This document shows positions 1 through 5,364 of a DNA stretch of 5,364 bases, piece by piece. The notes under the pieces were generated by a model. It was not told the origin of the DNA and did not search any database. It saw only the letters and a list, made by a program, of their open reading frames with translations. This stretch comes from Haloferacaceae archaeon (GTDB lineage Archaea; Halobacteriota; Halobacteria; Halobacteriales; Haloferacaceae): positions 1 through 5,364 of the forward strand of contig JAHENP010000253.1 in the NCBI GenBank assembly GCA_018609965.1. The letters are read 5' to 3'. The translations under genes were made by a program, and so were the position numbers. Positions within the stretch are counted from its first letter, which is position 1. Each line of letters begins with the position of its first letter.

Positions 1-1515
1 CACGCCGCCGACCGGATTCGGGTGTTGACGCCGTTGCCGGACCGCCCGGCCCGGGAGACACGGCTCGACGACGTGCTCGCGGCCCGCACGGCGTGGACGA
101 GCCTCGACGGCGAAGCACAGACGGCCGTGCAGACGGCGTTCGAACGCTACGACGAGAGCGGCGACACCGACCGTGCGGCGGTGCAGGCGGTGTTGGACCT
201 CCGGGCGGCGGGACTCTGTGGAGACCAGTTCGATGCGTTGGCGGATGTCGACGAGGACGCGCTCGAACGGGCCGCAGAGGCGCTCGGCGCGCTCGACGGC
301 GAGACGGTGCGGGCAGGCGCCGACGACAGACTCGACCGCCTCCGAGCGCAGCGCGACACTGCCGTCGATTTACGCGACTCCGCGTTGGACGTGGTCGAGA
401 CCGTCCGGAGCCGGGGGGCACGCGACGCAGACGCGTTCCAGTCGGCGGCCGTCGAGTACGTCGCGAGCGAGACGGAACTGGGGACCGGGGAGGTTCGGGC
501 GGTCGCCCCCGAGGAAGCGCGTGACGCCGCGGACTTCGTGAGCGAGACGCTCCGCGCGTTAGCCGCGGAGTTGGAGACACGAGCGGCAGACCGCGCGGAG
601 ACGGTACGGGCGGAGCTAACGGCGGCGGTCGACGCCGCCGATACGGACGTAGAGACGGCAGTCACGGCCGTCGACGAGATTGCGTTCCAACTGTCGTTGG
701 CCCGGTTCGCCGCCGAGTACGACACGGTCCGTCCCGAACTCGGTGGCGACGGGATCGCGGTTCGGGGTGCGCGCAACCTCGGCGTGTCCGGCGAGGTTCA
801 GCCGATCACGTACGGTGTCGGCGATCACGGGCTGGGTGGCAGTCGCGACACAGGCGTCGACAGTGACGCGACCACGCCGACGGTGCCGTCCGGCGACCGC
901 GTCTCGGTTCTGACGGGGGCCAACTCCGGCGGAAAGACCACCCTGTTGGAGACGCTGTGTCAGGTGACACTGCTCGCGAGTATGGGGTTGCCGGTGCCTG
1001 CAGCGGCAGCGACCGTCGGCGGGTTCGACGAAGTGGTGTTCCACCGACGGCACGCCTCGTTCAACGCCGGCGTGTTGGAGTCGACGCTCCGGTCGATCGT
1101 CCCGCCGTTGTCCGGCGCGGGCCAGACGCTGATGCTCGTCGACGAGTTCGAGGCGATCACCGAGCCGGGGCGTGCGGCAGACCTGCTCAACGGGCTCGTC
1201 GAGTTGACCGTCGACCGCGGCGCGGTCGGGGTGTACGTCACCCACCTCGCGGAGGATCTCTCGCCGTTGCCGGAGACGGCCCGGATCGACGGGATCTTCG
1301 CCGAGGGGCTCACCGACGACCTGGCGTTGCGGGTCGACTACCAGCCCCGGTTCGGCACGCTCGGCAAGTCCACCCCGGAGTTCATCGTCTCGCGGCTCGT
1401 CGCCAACGCCGACGACCGCACGGATCGACAGGGGTTCCAACGGCTCGCGGCCGCCGTCGGCGAGGAGGCCGTCCAACGAACACTCGACGAGGGCGGGTGG
1501 GAGCCTGAGCGGTGA
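1..1515 (+). CDS. MutS5-type MutS-related ATPase, 5'-truncated by the window edge
   Basis: The C-terminal half is a MutS-family ATPase. Walker A GANSGGKT is at 916-939 (Lys 934-936), followed by LLASMGLPVPA, the usual MutS continuation. Walker B LMLVDE is at 1129-1146, then EAITEPG, and a THLAE switch with His at 1243-1245. About 220 residues before this are Ala/Glu/Arg-rich and probably helical or coiled-coil, like the MutS core/lever region. There is no Smr domain after the ATPase, which argues against MutS2. Haloarchaeal genomes label such proteins MutS5a or MutS5b; which paralogue this is cannot be told. The frame is open from base 1. A GTG at 22 could be a start, but the residues before it read as continuous protein and the family is longer, often with an N-terminal helix-hairpin-helix part, so I treat it as partial. 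About 26 Gly/Asp/Thr-rich residues (820-897) seem inserted just before Walker A. The family is linked to DNA repair or recombination; the actual substrate is not shown here. The gene ends 24 bases from a convergent amidotransferase gene. Confidence 0.88.
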   Translation, partial: HAADRIRVLTPLPDRPARETRLDDVLAARTAWTSLDGEAQTAVQTAFERYDESGDTDRAAVQAVLDLRAAGLCGDQFDALADVDEDALERAAEALGALDGETVRAGADDRLDRLRAQRDTAVDLRDSALDVVETVRSRGARDADAFQSAAVEYVASETELGTGEVRAVAPEEARDAADFVSETLRALAAELETRAADRAETVRAELTAAVDAADTDVETAVTAVDEIAFQLSLARFAAEYDTVRPELGGDGIAVRGARNLGVSGEVQPITYGVGDHGLGGSRDTGVDSDATTPTVPSGDRVSVLTGANSGGKTTLLETLCQVTLLASMGLPVPAAAATVGGFDEVVFHRRHASFNAGVLESTLRSIVPPLSGAGQTLMLVDEFEAITEPGRAADLLNGLVELTVDRGAVGVYVTHLAEDLSPLPETARIDGIFAEGLTDDLALRVDYQPRFGTLGKSTPEFIVSRLVANADDRTDRQGFQRLAAAVGEEAVQRTLDEGGWEPER

Positions 1516-1543
1516 CAGCCTGCCGTTTACCGGCTCCGCTCAG
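1505..1543. terminator. Stem-loop spanning both stop codons of a convergent gene pair
   Basis: CTGAGCGG (1505-1512) pairs perfectly with CCGCTCAG (1536-1543). An inner stem GCCG (1522-1525) pairs with CGGC (1531-1534) around the loop TTTAC. The outer stem takes in the last codons of the MutS-like gene, whose TGA at 1513-1515 lies just inside it. The stop of the opposing amidotransferase (1540-1542) is within the outer stem itself. The position suits a bidirectional terminator or a 3'-end stabiliser. Against this, archaeal termination depends mostly on T-runs and only TTT is present, so function is inferred from geometry alone. Confidence 0.35.
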
Positions 1544-2271
1544 TCGGCCGTGACCCGCTCGGGCTCGCGGACCGCCCGACAGAAGTTATCGAACAGCTGT
1601 TTGGCCTCACAGGCGGCCTCGTAGCGGTCGGGCGTCACACCCGCTAGGACGGTCTCGACACGGTCGTCGCCGAGCCGGTCGCGTTTCCCGTCGGTGACGT
1701 GTGCGGCCGTCTCGGGGTCGTACTCCGGGTGGAACTGAACACCCCAGCAGTTGCCCGCTCGGAACGCCTGGACGCCGTGTTCGTTCGCGGCGAGTTCGGT
1801 GGCGTCCGGCGGGAGTTCGACAACCGCGTCGCCGTGGGTGGTGAAGACGGTGAACGTCCGGTCGATCCCGTCGAACAGCCCGCCGTCGGCGTGGTGGTGA
1901 ACCTCGTTGTAGCCGATCTCGTAGCCGTCCATCGACGCGACGCGACCGCCCAGCGCCGCCGCGAGCAGTTGGTGGCCGAAACACACACCCAACACCGGGA
2001 GCCCGGCGTCGGCGGCGTCGGCGACCCACTCGACGGACGAACTGATCCACGGCTCGTCGTGGTAGACGGACGATGCCGAGCCGGTGACGACCGCGGCGTC
2101 GAACTCACCGGCACCGGGGTCGCCGGCGGTCGTGGGGTCGACCGACGGGGGGAGGTCACCGTCGGTGGCGTCGAACTCGACGAGCGTCGCGTCCAGCTCC
2201 CGTCGGAAGTTCCGTGTCGTGTGTGCGTCCTCGTGTGACGCGTTCAGTAGGGCGAATCGCAGGTTAGTCAC
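1540..2271 (-). CDS. Class I glutamine amidotransferase (GMP-synthase-like), stand-alone domain
   Basis: A 243-residue single-domain class I (triad) glutamine amidotransferase, the kind that releases ammonia from glutamine for a partner synthetase. The nucleophile elbow is LGVCFGHQ with Cys97 (1981-1983). The catalytic pair is in FHPEYD, with His181 (1729-1731) and Glu183. TTHGDAVVELP (about 144-154) resembles the GuaA amidotransferase loop, and VVTGSASSVY (61-70) sits where family members have the oxyanion strand. The roughly 50-residue tail after the triad is longer than in a minimal GuaA subunit, and no ATP-pyrophosphatase domain or synthetase lies nearby, so the acceptor is unknown; I do not call it guaA. 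The GTG at 2271 is chosen because MTNLRFALLN begins the first beta strand, while residues further upstream in the frame are Arg/Ser-rich and non-protein-like. There is no Shine-Dalgarno sequence. A weak TATA-like ACTTGT (2296-2301) centred about 27 bases upstream would fit a leaderless transcript. Confidence 0.9.
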   Translation of the reverse strand: MTNLRFALLNASHEDAHTTRNFRRELDATLVEFDATDGDLPPSVDPTTAGDPGAGEFDAAVVTGSASSVYHDEPWISSSVEWVADAADAGLPVLGVCFGHQLLAAALGGRVASMDGYEIGYNEVHHHADGGLFDGIDRTFTVFTTHGDAVVELPPDATELAANEHGVQAFRAGNCWGVQFHPEYDPETAAHVTDGKRDRLGDDRVETVLAGVTPDRYEAACEAKQLFDNFCRAVREPERVTAD

Positions 2272-2325
2272 GCCGCGACAGTCGCCGACGCGCCGACAAG
2301 TGTCTTGCGCGCGGCGAGCCACGTA

Positions 2326-2348
2326 GCCGCTCGGAGCCGAGAGCCGGC
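2326..2348 (-). terminator. Possible hairpin after the membrane-protein gene
   Basis: On the minus strand GCCG-GCT-CTCG-GCTC-CGAG-CGGC folds as an 8-bp stem with a 3-base bulge and a 4-base loop, starting 3 bases after the stop codon of the membrane-protein gene. It lies in the 79-base gap before the amidotransferase. No T-run follows, so it may be an RNA-end or attenuation structure, or chance in GC-rich DNA. Confidence 0.2.
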
Positions 2349-2350
2349 CA

Positions 2351-3109
2351 TCACCGCGAGGGGCCGAGGAGCCGTTCCGCGGCCGCGTCGAGTCGAGCGT
2401 ACGCGGTGTTGACGAACAGTCCCGTGAGCAACGCCACGAACGCGAGCTGTCGTCGCGTGAGTGCCTCGGTGCCGCCCGCGACAGCAATCGTCGCCAGGAG
2501 ATACGTCGCGGCCGCCAACGGTAACGCGGCGAAGATGCGAACCGTCCAGTCGCCGATTCGCTCGGTCGTCACGTCGACGGTGACCGCTCGGGTGAACGTG
2601 TAGCCGACCGCGCCGACCCCGGCGTAGACGTACACGTACGAGGGAACGCCGGGCGGAACAAGCGGCGCGTCGACGGCCGGGAGCGACTGGGCCGTCACGC
2701 CGACGAGTGCGACGGTGACGACGACCTGGAGGAACAACATCAGCAGTGTCCACCCGCCGTAGCCGAGGAGGGGCCCGTCGCTGGACCGCATCGCCGGCTC
2801 GTTGGAGTCGTTCGGGTCTGCCCGTGTCTGTGTCTCCGCTCTCTCTGTGTCGGACGCCGGCTCCTCGTTGGTGCCGGCGGAATCGTCGTCAGTGGTGACA
2901 GAGTCCTCGTCAGTGGTGGCAGAGTCGTCGTCTGTAGTGGGGGCGACGGTAGAACCGCCGTCGGCGTCGTCCGTCTCGGCGTCGGCGGTCGCTCCCTCTG
3001 CTGGGTCGACCGCCACGTCGGCGTCGGCGTCGATCACCCGCTGGGGCTCTCGCTGCCTGTCGGCAGCCGACGACTCTGCTTCGTCTTCTGTCTCGTCGTC
3101 CGGGCTCAC
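2351..3109 (-). CDS. Unrecognised membrane protein: acidic Ser/Thr-rich N-terminus plus four predicted TM helices
   Basis: I do not recognise the family of this 252-residue protein. Residues 1-106 are low-complexity and very acidic (Asp, Glu, Thr, Ser, Ala) with no signal peptide or cysteines. They include a heptad-like tandem around DSATTDE/DSVTTDD (about 63-82). Four hydrophobic segments follow at roughly 119-140, 156-176, 190-212 and 221-239. Short polar links separate them (VDVTTERIGDW, about 178-188; TEALTRRQ, about 214-221), and the C-terminus is short and charged (AAAERLLGPSR). By the positive-inside rule, Arg-rich parts at 218-221 and 246-252 hint at cytoplasmic loops, but topology is uncertain. 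The start is a GTG at 3109 with AGGGG about 4 bases upstream, a partial Shine-Dalgarno match. An internal ATG (2789-2791, residue 107) would give a 146-residue protein with the helices only and is a real alternative. The gene lies between the hydrolase-fold and amidotransferase genes on the same strand. Confidence 0.72.
   Translation of the reverse strand: MSPDDETEDEAESSAADRQREPQRVIDADADVAVDPAEGATADAETDDADGGSTVAPTTDDDSATTDEDSVTTDDDSAGTNEEPASDTERAETQTRADPNDSNEPAMRSSDGPLLGYGGWTLLMLFLQVVVTVALVGVTAQSLPAVDAPLVPPGVPSYVYVYAGVGAVGYTFTRAVTVDVTTERIGDWTVRIFAALPLAAATYLLATIAVAGGTEALTRRQLAFVALLTGLFVNTAYARLDAAAERLLGPSR
2880..2942 (-). repeat. Three tandem 21-bp units inside the membrane-protein gene
   Basis: Units at 2880-2900, 2901-2921 and 2922-2942 share a GARTCSTCGTC half followed by an AGTGGTGRCA-like half. 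The third unit is the most diverged. The period is a multiple of three, so it codes for a 7-residue repeat (DSATTDE, DSVTTDD, DSAGTNE type) in the acidic N-terminal region. Gain or loss of units would keep the reading frame. Confidence 0.7.
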
Positions 3110-3132
3110 GAACCCCTGTGGGAACCCAACCC

Positions 3133-3167
3133 CGAAACAGGTTTCGCCGGCGTAGTCGTGATTCTAC
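3133..3167 (-). promoter_or_regulatory. Candidate promoter and dyad upstream of the membrane-protein gene
   Basis: The 87-base gap before the GTG at 3109 is AT-richer than its surroundings. On the minus strand GTAGAATC (3167-3160) is a weak TATA-like element. Transcription starting about 25-30 bases downstream would begin near 3135, leaving a leader of about 25 bases that carries the AGGGG site. A perfect dyad CGAAAC-AG-GTTTCG (3133-3146) covers that predicted start and could be an operator. This is inference from spacing; the TATA match is poor. Confidence 0.3.
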
Positions 3168-3196
3168 TCGACGCAGTCGAAACGGCTCGCGCCGGC

Positions 3197-3970
3197 TCAC
3201 CCCAGAAACGCGTGGAGTCGGTCGCTGACCGTCCGGGCAGCCTCGACGCCGACGAGGTGGCCCGCGTCCGGCACCCCGTGGAACCCCCCGCGTGGCAGGT
3301 CCTCGGCCAGCCGCTCACCGGCCGCGGCGGGAACCACCGCGTCCGCCTCGCCGTGGAGCACGAGCGTCTCGTTTGTCACCTCGTAGAGCCACTCCGTCGC
3401 GTCGGTGAACGCCGCCGCCTGCGCCATACAGACTGCCGGTGGCGCGTCCTCTGCGGTCCGCCAGTCGACGATCCGGTCGACCGCCTCGGGGTTCGCCTCC
3501 CGGAACGACGTCGTCAGCCCCGCCGCCAGCGACGCCCGAACTGCCGTCTCGTCGGCCGGATCGGCCGCGAGCACGTCGGTGTCGTACGCCGTCGGCTCCG
3601 CGGTCGTCCCGACGAGTGCGAGTTTGTCGAGCCGCTCCAGTTGGCGGGCGGCGTGGATCGCGACATGGCCCCCCAGCCCACAGCCGACGACGTGTGCCGA
3701 GTTGACGCCGGCGGCCGACAACACCGCGTCCACGTCGGCGACCAACTCCTCAACCGCGTACGGCCCCGGTGGCGCGTCCGAACGCCCGACACCCCGCGTG
3801 GTCGGCACGACCGTCCGGAACGGTCCGGCGAGTGCGCTCGCCTGCCAGGCCCACTGCCACGGACCGAACCCCACATCACCCAGAAACACCACCGCCGCCG
3901 TCCCCTCGACAGTGCCGCGCCCGTCCGTCTCGTAGTAGATCCGACAGCCGCTCCCGGTCGTGTGTGGCAC
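3197..3970 (-). CDS. Alpha/beta-hydrolase-fold protein lacking the nucleophile serine
   Basis: The 257-residue protein has the alpha/beta hydrolase layout: an early strand VVFLGDVGFGPWQW (27-40), then TRGVGRSDAPPGPY (58-71), which matches the usual RGxGxSD loop, and a nucleophile-elbow region HVVGCGLGGHVA (93-104). A strand VLHGEAD follows with the acid Asp210 (3341-3343), and a late DAGH with His238 (3257-3259). The elbow GxSxG reads G-C-G-L-G, so Gly98 (3677-3679) takes the Ser place, with Cys97 next to it. The usual HG oxyanion motif is GD (31-32). Acid and His are kept. Either chemistry is altered or the protein binds rather than hydrolyses; I recall similar GxGLGG elbows in haloarchaeal relatives but cannot confirm that. 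The GTG at 3970 fits the family N-terminus (HTTGSGCRIYYET). A GTG at 4039 is an alternative adding 23 residues, with a weak TATA-like TCTAATG about 29 bases upstream suiting a leaderless start. No Shine-Dalgarno is seen. The gene is divergent from the HAD gene. Confidence 0.85.
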   Translation of the reverse strand: MPHTTGSGCRIYYETDGRGTVEGTAAVVFLGDVGFGPWQWAWQASALAGPFRTVVPTTRGVGRSDAPPGPYAVEELVADVDAVLSAAGVNSAHVVGCGLGGHVAIHAARQLERLDKLALVGTTAEPTAYDTDVLAADPADETAVRASLAAGLTTSFREANPEAVDRIVDWRTAEDAPPAVCMAQAAAFTDATEWLYEVTNETLVLHGEADAVVPAAAGERLAEDLPRGGFHGVPDAGHLVGVEAARTVSDRLHAFLG

Positions 3971-4006
3971 ACCCGACCGTCCGGGCGCGAGCCGCCTGAG
4001 CGTGGC

Positions 4007-4037
4007 GGTCCGTGCGGAGCTGTCTGCGCCACGGACC
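4007..4037. promoter_or_regulatory. Inverted repeat centred in the divergent intergenic region
   Basis: GGTCCGTG (4007-4014) and CACGGACC (4030-4037) are perfect inverted 8-mers separated by 15 bases. Their common centre is at 4022, which is also the midpoint between the chosen starts of the hydrolase-fold gene (3970) and the HAD gene (4074). Arm centres are 23 bp apart, about two helical turns, as for a dimeric regulator. If the hydrolase starts at 4039 instead, the dyad would lie in its coding sequence and this reading weakens. Confidence 0.35.
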
Positions 4038-4073
4038 ACAACCGGCTTCTCGCCGTCGAACGTGTCATTAGAT

Positions 4074-4457
4074 GTGAAAGACGGACTGTTGCGGCTGTCG
4101 GACCCGCCGGACGACGCGCCGCCGACGGAGATCGCAGACGCCATCGAGGGGCGTGCCGACCGCGATCCGGCGCGGATCGCCGTCGACGTGGACGAGACGC
4201 TGACGACCGGCGAGGGGACCCCGTGGTGGGAGGACGGGCTCGGACCGGAACTCGACGACCGGGTTGCGGAGATCGTCGACGAACTGTACGCACGGGGCCA
4301 CACGATCCTGATCTGGACCGCCCGGCCGTGGCGCGTGGCCGGCGAGACCGCCGGCTGGCTCACGGGTCACGGTGTCCGTTACCACGGCCTCCGGATGGCG
4401 AAAGGGTCCGGCGGCGTGTATCTGGACGACAAGGCGGTGAACGTCGAACAGTTGTAA
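4074..4457 (+). CDS. Small HAD-superfamily phosphatase, capsule-phosphatase (EcbF/BcbF)-like
   Basis: A 127-residue cap-less HAD hydrolase with all four motifs visible. Motif I is AVDVDETLT, with nucleophile Asp38 (4185-4187) and acid/base Asp40. Motif II is the Thr of ILIWTARP (about 78-84). Motif III is Lys110 in MAKGSGG (4401-4403). Motif IV is the Asp118/Asp119 pair in VYLDDKA. Metal-dependent phosphomonoesterase activity is therefore likely. Size and the WTARP...WL..H.V.YH..RMAK pattern resemble the capsule-polysaccharide phosphatase EcbF/BcbF type, but no polysaccharide genes are present and the substrate is unknown. About 34 residues precede motif I, more than the few usual in this type; they are Asp/Pro-rich and may be a small helical extension. 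The start is GTG 4074, or GTG 4062 four codons earlier; no in-frame ATG exists before motif I. No Shine-Dalgarno is seen. The gene ends 45 bases from the convergent mutase gene. Confidence 0.82.
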   Translation: MKDGLLRLSDPPDDAPPTEIADAIEGRADRDPARIAVDVDETLTTGEGTPWWEDGLGPELDDRVAEIVDELYARGHTILIWTARPWRVAGETAGWLTGHGVRYHGLRMAKGSGGVYLDDKAVNVEQL

Positions 4458-4502
4458 CCTGTGGTGCAACGAGTGGCTGCATGGGAAGTGGTTCGATGGT
4501 GA

Positions 4503-5364
4503 TCACGACGCCAGCCCGACCGTCTCGCGGTAGGAACCGAACTCGCGTTCGAACACGTCCATGATCTCCCCCATCGTGGCGTACGCCTTCACCGCGCTGA
4601 CGATGTACGGCATCACGTTCTCGTCGGTGTCGAGCGCGTCGTCCAACGCCGCCAGCCGCTCACGGACCTCGTCGTCGTCGCGTTCCTCCTTGACCGACGC
4701 CAACCGCTCCAGTTGGCGGTCCTGCACTTCCTCGTCGACCGACAACAGGTCCGGCTCGGTGTCCTCCTCGATCTCGTAGGCGTTGACGCCGACGACTGTC
4801 TCCTCGCCGGCGTCGACCCGTTCCTGGTACTCGTAGCTGGACTCCTGGATCTCGCGGTGGAAGTACCCCTCGTTGATCCCGCGGAGCACGCCGTCCCGAA
4901 CCGATCCGTCGCCCAGCTCCCGGATCTCCTCGATGTACGCCATCGCCTTCTCCTCGACCTCCTCGGTGAGACTCTCCACCATGAACGAGCCCGCGAGTGG
5001 GTCGACGGAGTCGGCCGCGCCGGACTCCTCGGCGATGATCTGTTGGGTCCGCAGCGCCACCCGGACGGCCTTCTCCGAGGGGAGCGCCAACGCCTCGTCG
5101 AAGGAGTTGGTGTGGAGACTCTGGGTCCCGCCGAGAACGCCGGCCAACGCCTGAATCGTCACGCGGACGATGTTGTTCAGCGGTTGTTGAGCCGTCAGTG
5201 ACTGGCCCGCGGTCTGGGTGTGGAACTTCAGCCGCTTCGAGGCCGGCTCCTCGGCGTCGTACCACTCGTCCATCACCTGCTGGTAGATGCGGCGAGCGGC
5301 GCGGAACTTCGCCACCTCCTCGAAGATGGAGTTGTGGGAGTTGAAAAAGAAGGAGAGCTGGGGC
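4503..5364 (-). CDS. mcmA: Methylmalonyl-CoA mutase large (catalytic) subunit, 3' part only
   Basis: The visible 286 residues are the C-terminal half of an acyl-CoA mutase large chain. Family landmarks run in order: LSFFFNSHN..FEEVAKFRAARR at the right edge, FHTQTAGQS (5199-5225), LTAQQPLNNIVR, GGTQSLHTNSFDEAL (5088-5132), EESGAADSVDPLAGSF, and VVGVNAY near 4790. The enzyme interconverts methylmalonyl-CoA and succinyl-CoA with adenosylcobalamin. The chain stops after FEREFGSYRETVGLAS with no DxHxxG cobalamin-binding domain, as in archaea where that domain is a separate small subunit; no small-subunit gene follows here. The frame continues beyond 5364; a GTG at 5313-5315 is internal (Val before AKFRAARR), not the start. 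The residues that separate methylmalonyl- from isobutyryl-type mutases lie in the missing N-terminal half, so a related acyl-CoA mutase is possible. An 8-bp palindrome GTGATCAC (4499-4506) overlaps the stop codon; I attach no function to it. Confidence 0.93.
   Translation of the reverse strand, partial: PQLSFFFNSHNSIFEEVAKFRAARRIYQQVMDEWYDAEEPASKRLKFHTQTAGQSLTAQQPLNNIVRVTIQALAGVLGGTQSLHTNSFDEALALPSEKAVRVALRTQQIIAEESGAADSVDPLAGSFMVESLTEEVEEKAMAYIEEIRELGDGSVRDGVLRGINEGYFHREIQESSYEYQERVDAGEETVVGVNAYEIEEDTEPDLLSVDEEVQDRQLERLASVKEERDDDEVRERLAALDDALDTDENVMPYIVSAVKAYATMGEIMDVFEREFGSYRETVGLAS

Noticed and set aside
616..1476. A 286-codon open frame on - opposite the MutS-like gene
   Set aside because: Its composition is Arg/Gly/Asp shadow type, and the + strand encodes clear Walker A and B motifs over the same bases.
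2272..2487. An N-terminal extension of the amidotransferase frame up to an upstream ATG
   Set aside because: The added 72 residues are Arg/Ser/Cys-rich, unlike haloarchaeal protein, and overlap the coding part of the membrane-protein gene. The domain begins at the GTG at 2271.
2802..3155. A Ser/Val-rich 117-codon open frame on +
   Set aside because: It is the complement of the repetitive Asp/Glu/Thr codons of the membrane protein and has no independent support.
4458..4502. A possible terminator between the convergent HAD and mutase genes
   Set aside because: Only 4-5 bp complementary arms (for example GTTG/CAAC) are found and there is no T-run, which is not above chance.
3158..4564. A 468-codon open frame on + across the hydrolase-fold gene and into the HAD gene
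   Set aside because: It is an Arg/Pro/Gly-rich antisense frame caused by high GC content. It has no domain, and the opposite strand carries recognisable hydrolase motifs.
4713..5201. A hydrophobic, Leu/Val-rich 162-codon open frame on + opposite the mutase
   Set aside because: Reverse complement of Glu/Asp codons gives Leu/Val, so this is the expected mirror of an acidic protein. The mutase motifs on - are decisive.
1..5364. Search for tRNA, rRNA, CRISPR repeats, insertion-sequence ends, toxin-antitoxin or defence genes
   Set aside because: No cloverleaf, regular spaced repeats, terminal inverted repeats with a transposase, or recognisable defence domains were seen.

Overview
The window looks like ordinary chromosomal DNA from an extreme halophilic archaeon (class Halobacteria). 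The DNA is very GC-rich with strong G/C preference at third codon positions. The predicted proteins are rich in Asp and Glu and poor in Lys, genes are tightly packed, and ribosome binding sites are weak or absent, as in leaderless haloarchaeal transcripts. The genus cannot be fixed from the sequence alone.

Layout from left to right: (1) the 3' part of a MutS5-type ATPase gene on + (1-1515, start outside the window), converging on (2) a class I glutamine amidotransferase on - (2271-1540). Upstream of it on the same strand lie (3) an unrecognised protein with an acidic Ser/Thr-rich N-terminus and four predicted membrane helices (3109-2351) and (4) an alpha/beta-hydrolase-fold protein (3970-3197). 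Gaps between genes 2-4 are about 80-90 bases, so they may be one loose transcription unit or three separate ones. Gene 4 is divergent from (5) a small HAD-superfamily phosphatase on + (4074-4457). That gene converges on (6) the 3' part of a methylmalonyl-CoA mutase large-subunit gene on - (start beyond 5364).

The genes do not form an obvious single pathway. Recognisable jobs are DNA-repair-type ATPase activity (1), glutamine-dependent amide transfer or hydrolysis (2), possible phosphate-ester hydrolysis (5) and adenosylcobalamin-dependent acyl-CoA rearrangement, i.e. propionate, odd-chain or branched-chain carbon flow (6). I see no tRNA, rRNA, CRISPR array, insertion sequence or defence cassette, and no clear sign of a new multi-gene system.

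The points most worth a second look are small. The hydrolase-fold protein has Gly where the nucleophile should be and no HG oxyanion motif. An 8+8 bp dyad sits at the exact midpoint of the divergent hydrolase/HAD gap. A stem-loop swallows both stop codons of the first convergent pair. There is a short perfect dyad in the leader of the membrane-protein gene, a 21-bp in-frame tandem repeat in that gene, and an insert directly before the Walker A motif of the MutS-like ATPase. All four gene starts lying in the window appear to be GTG. No non-coding stretch longer than 300 bases exists in the window.
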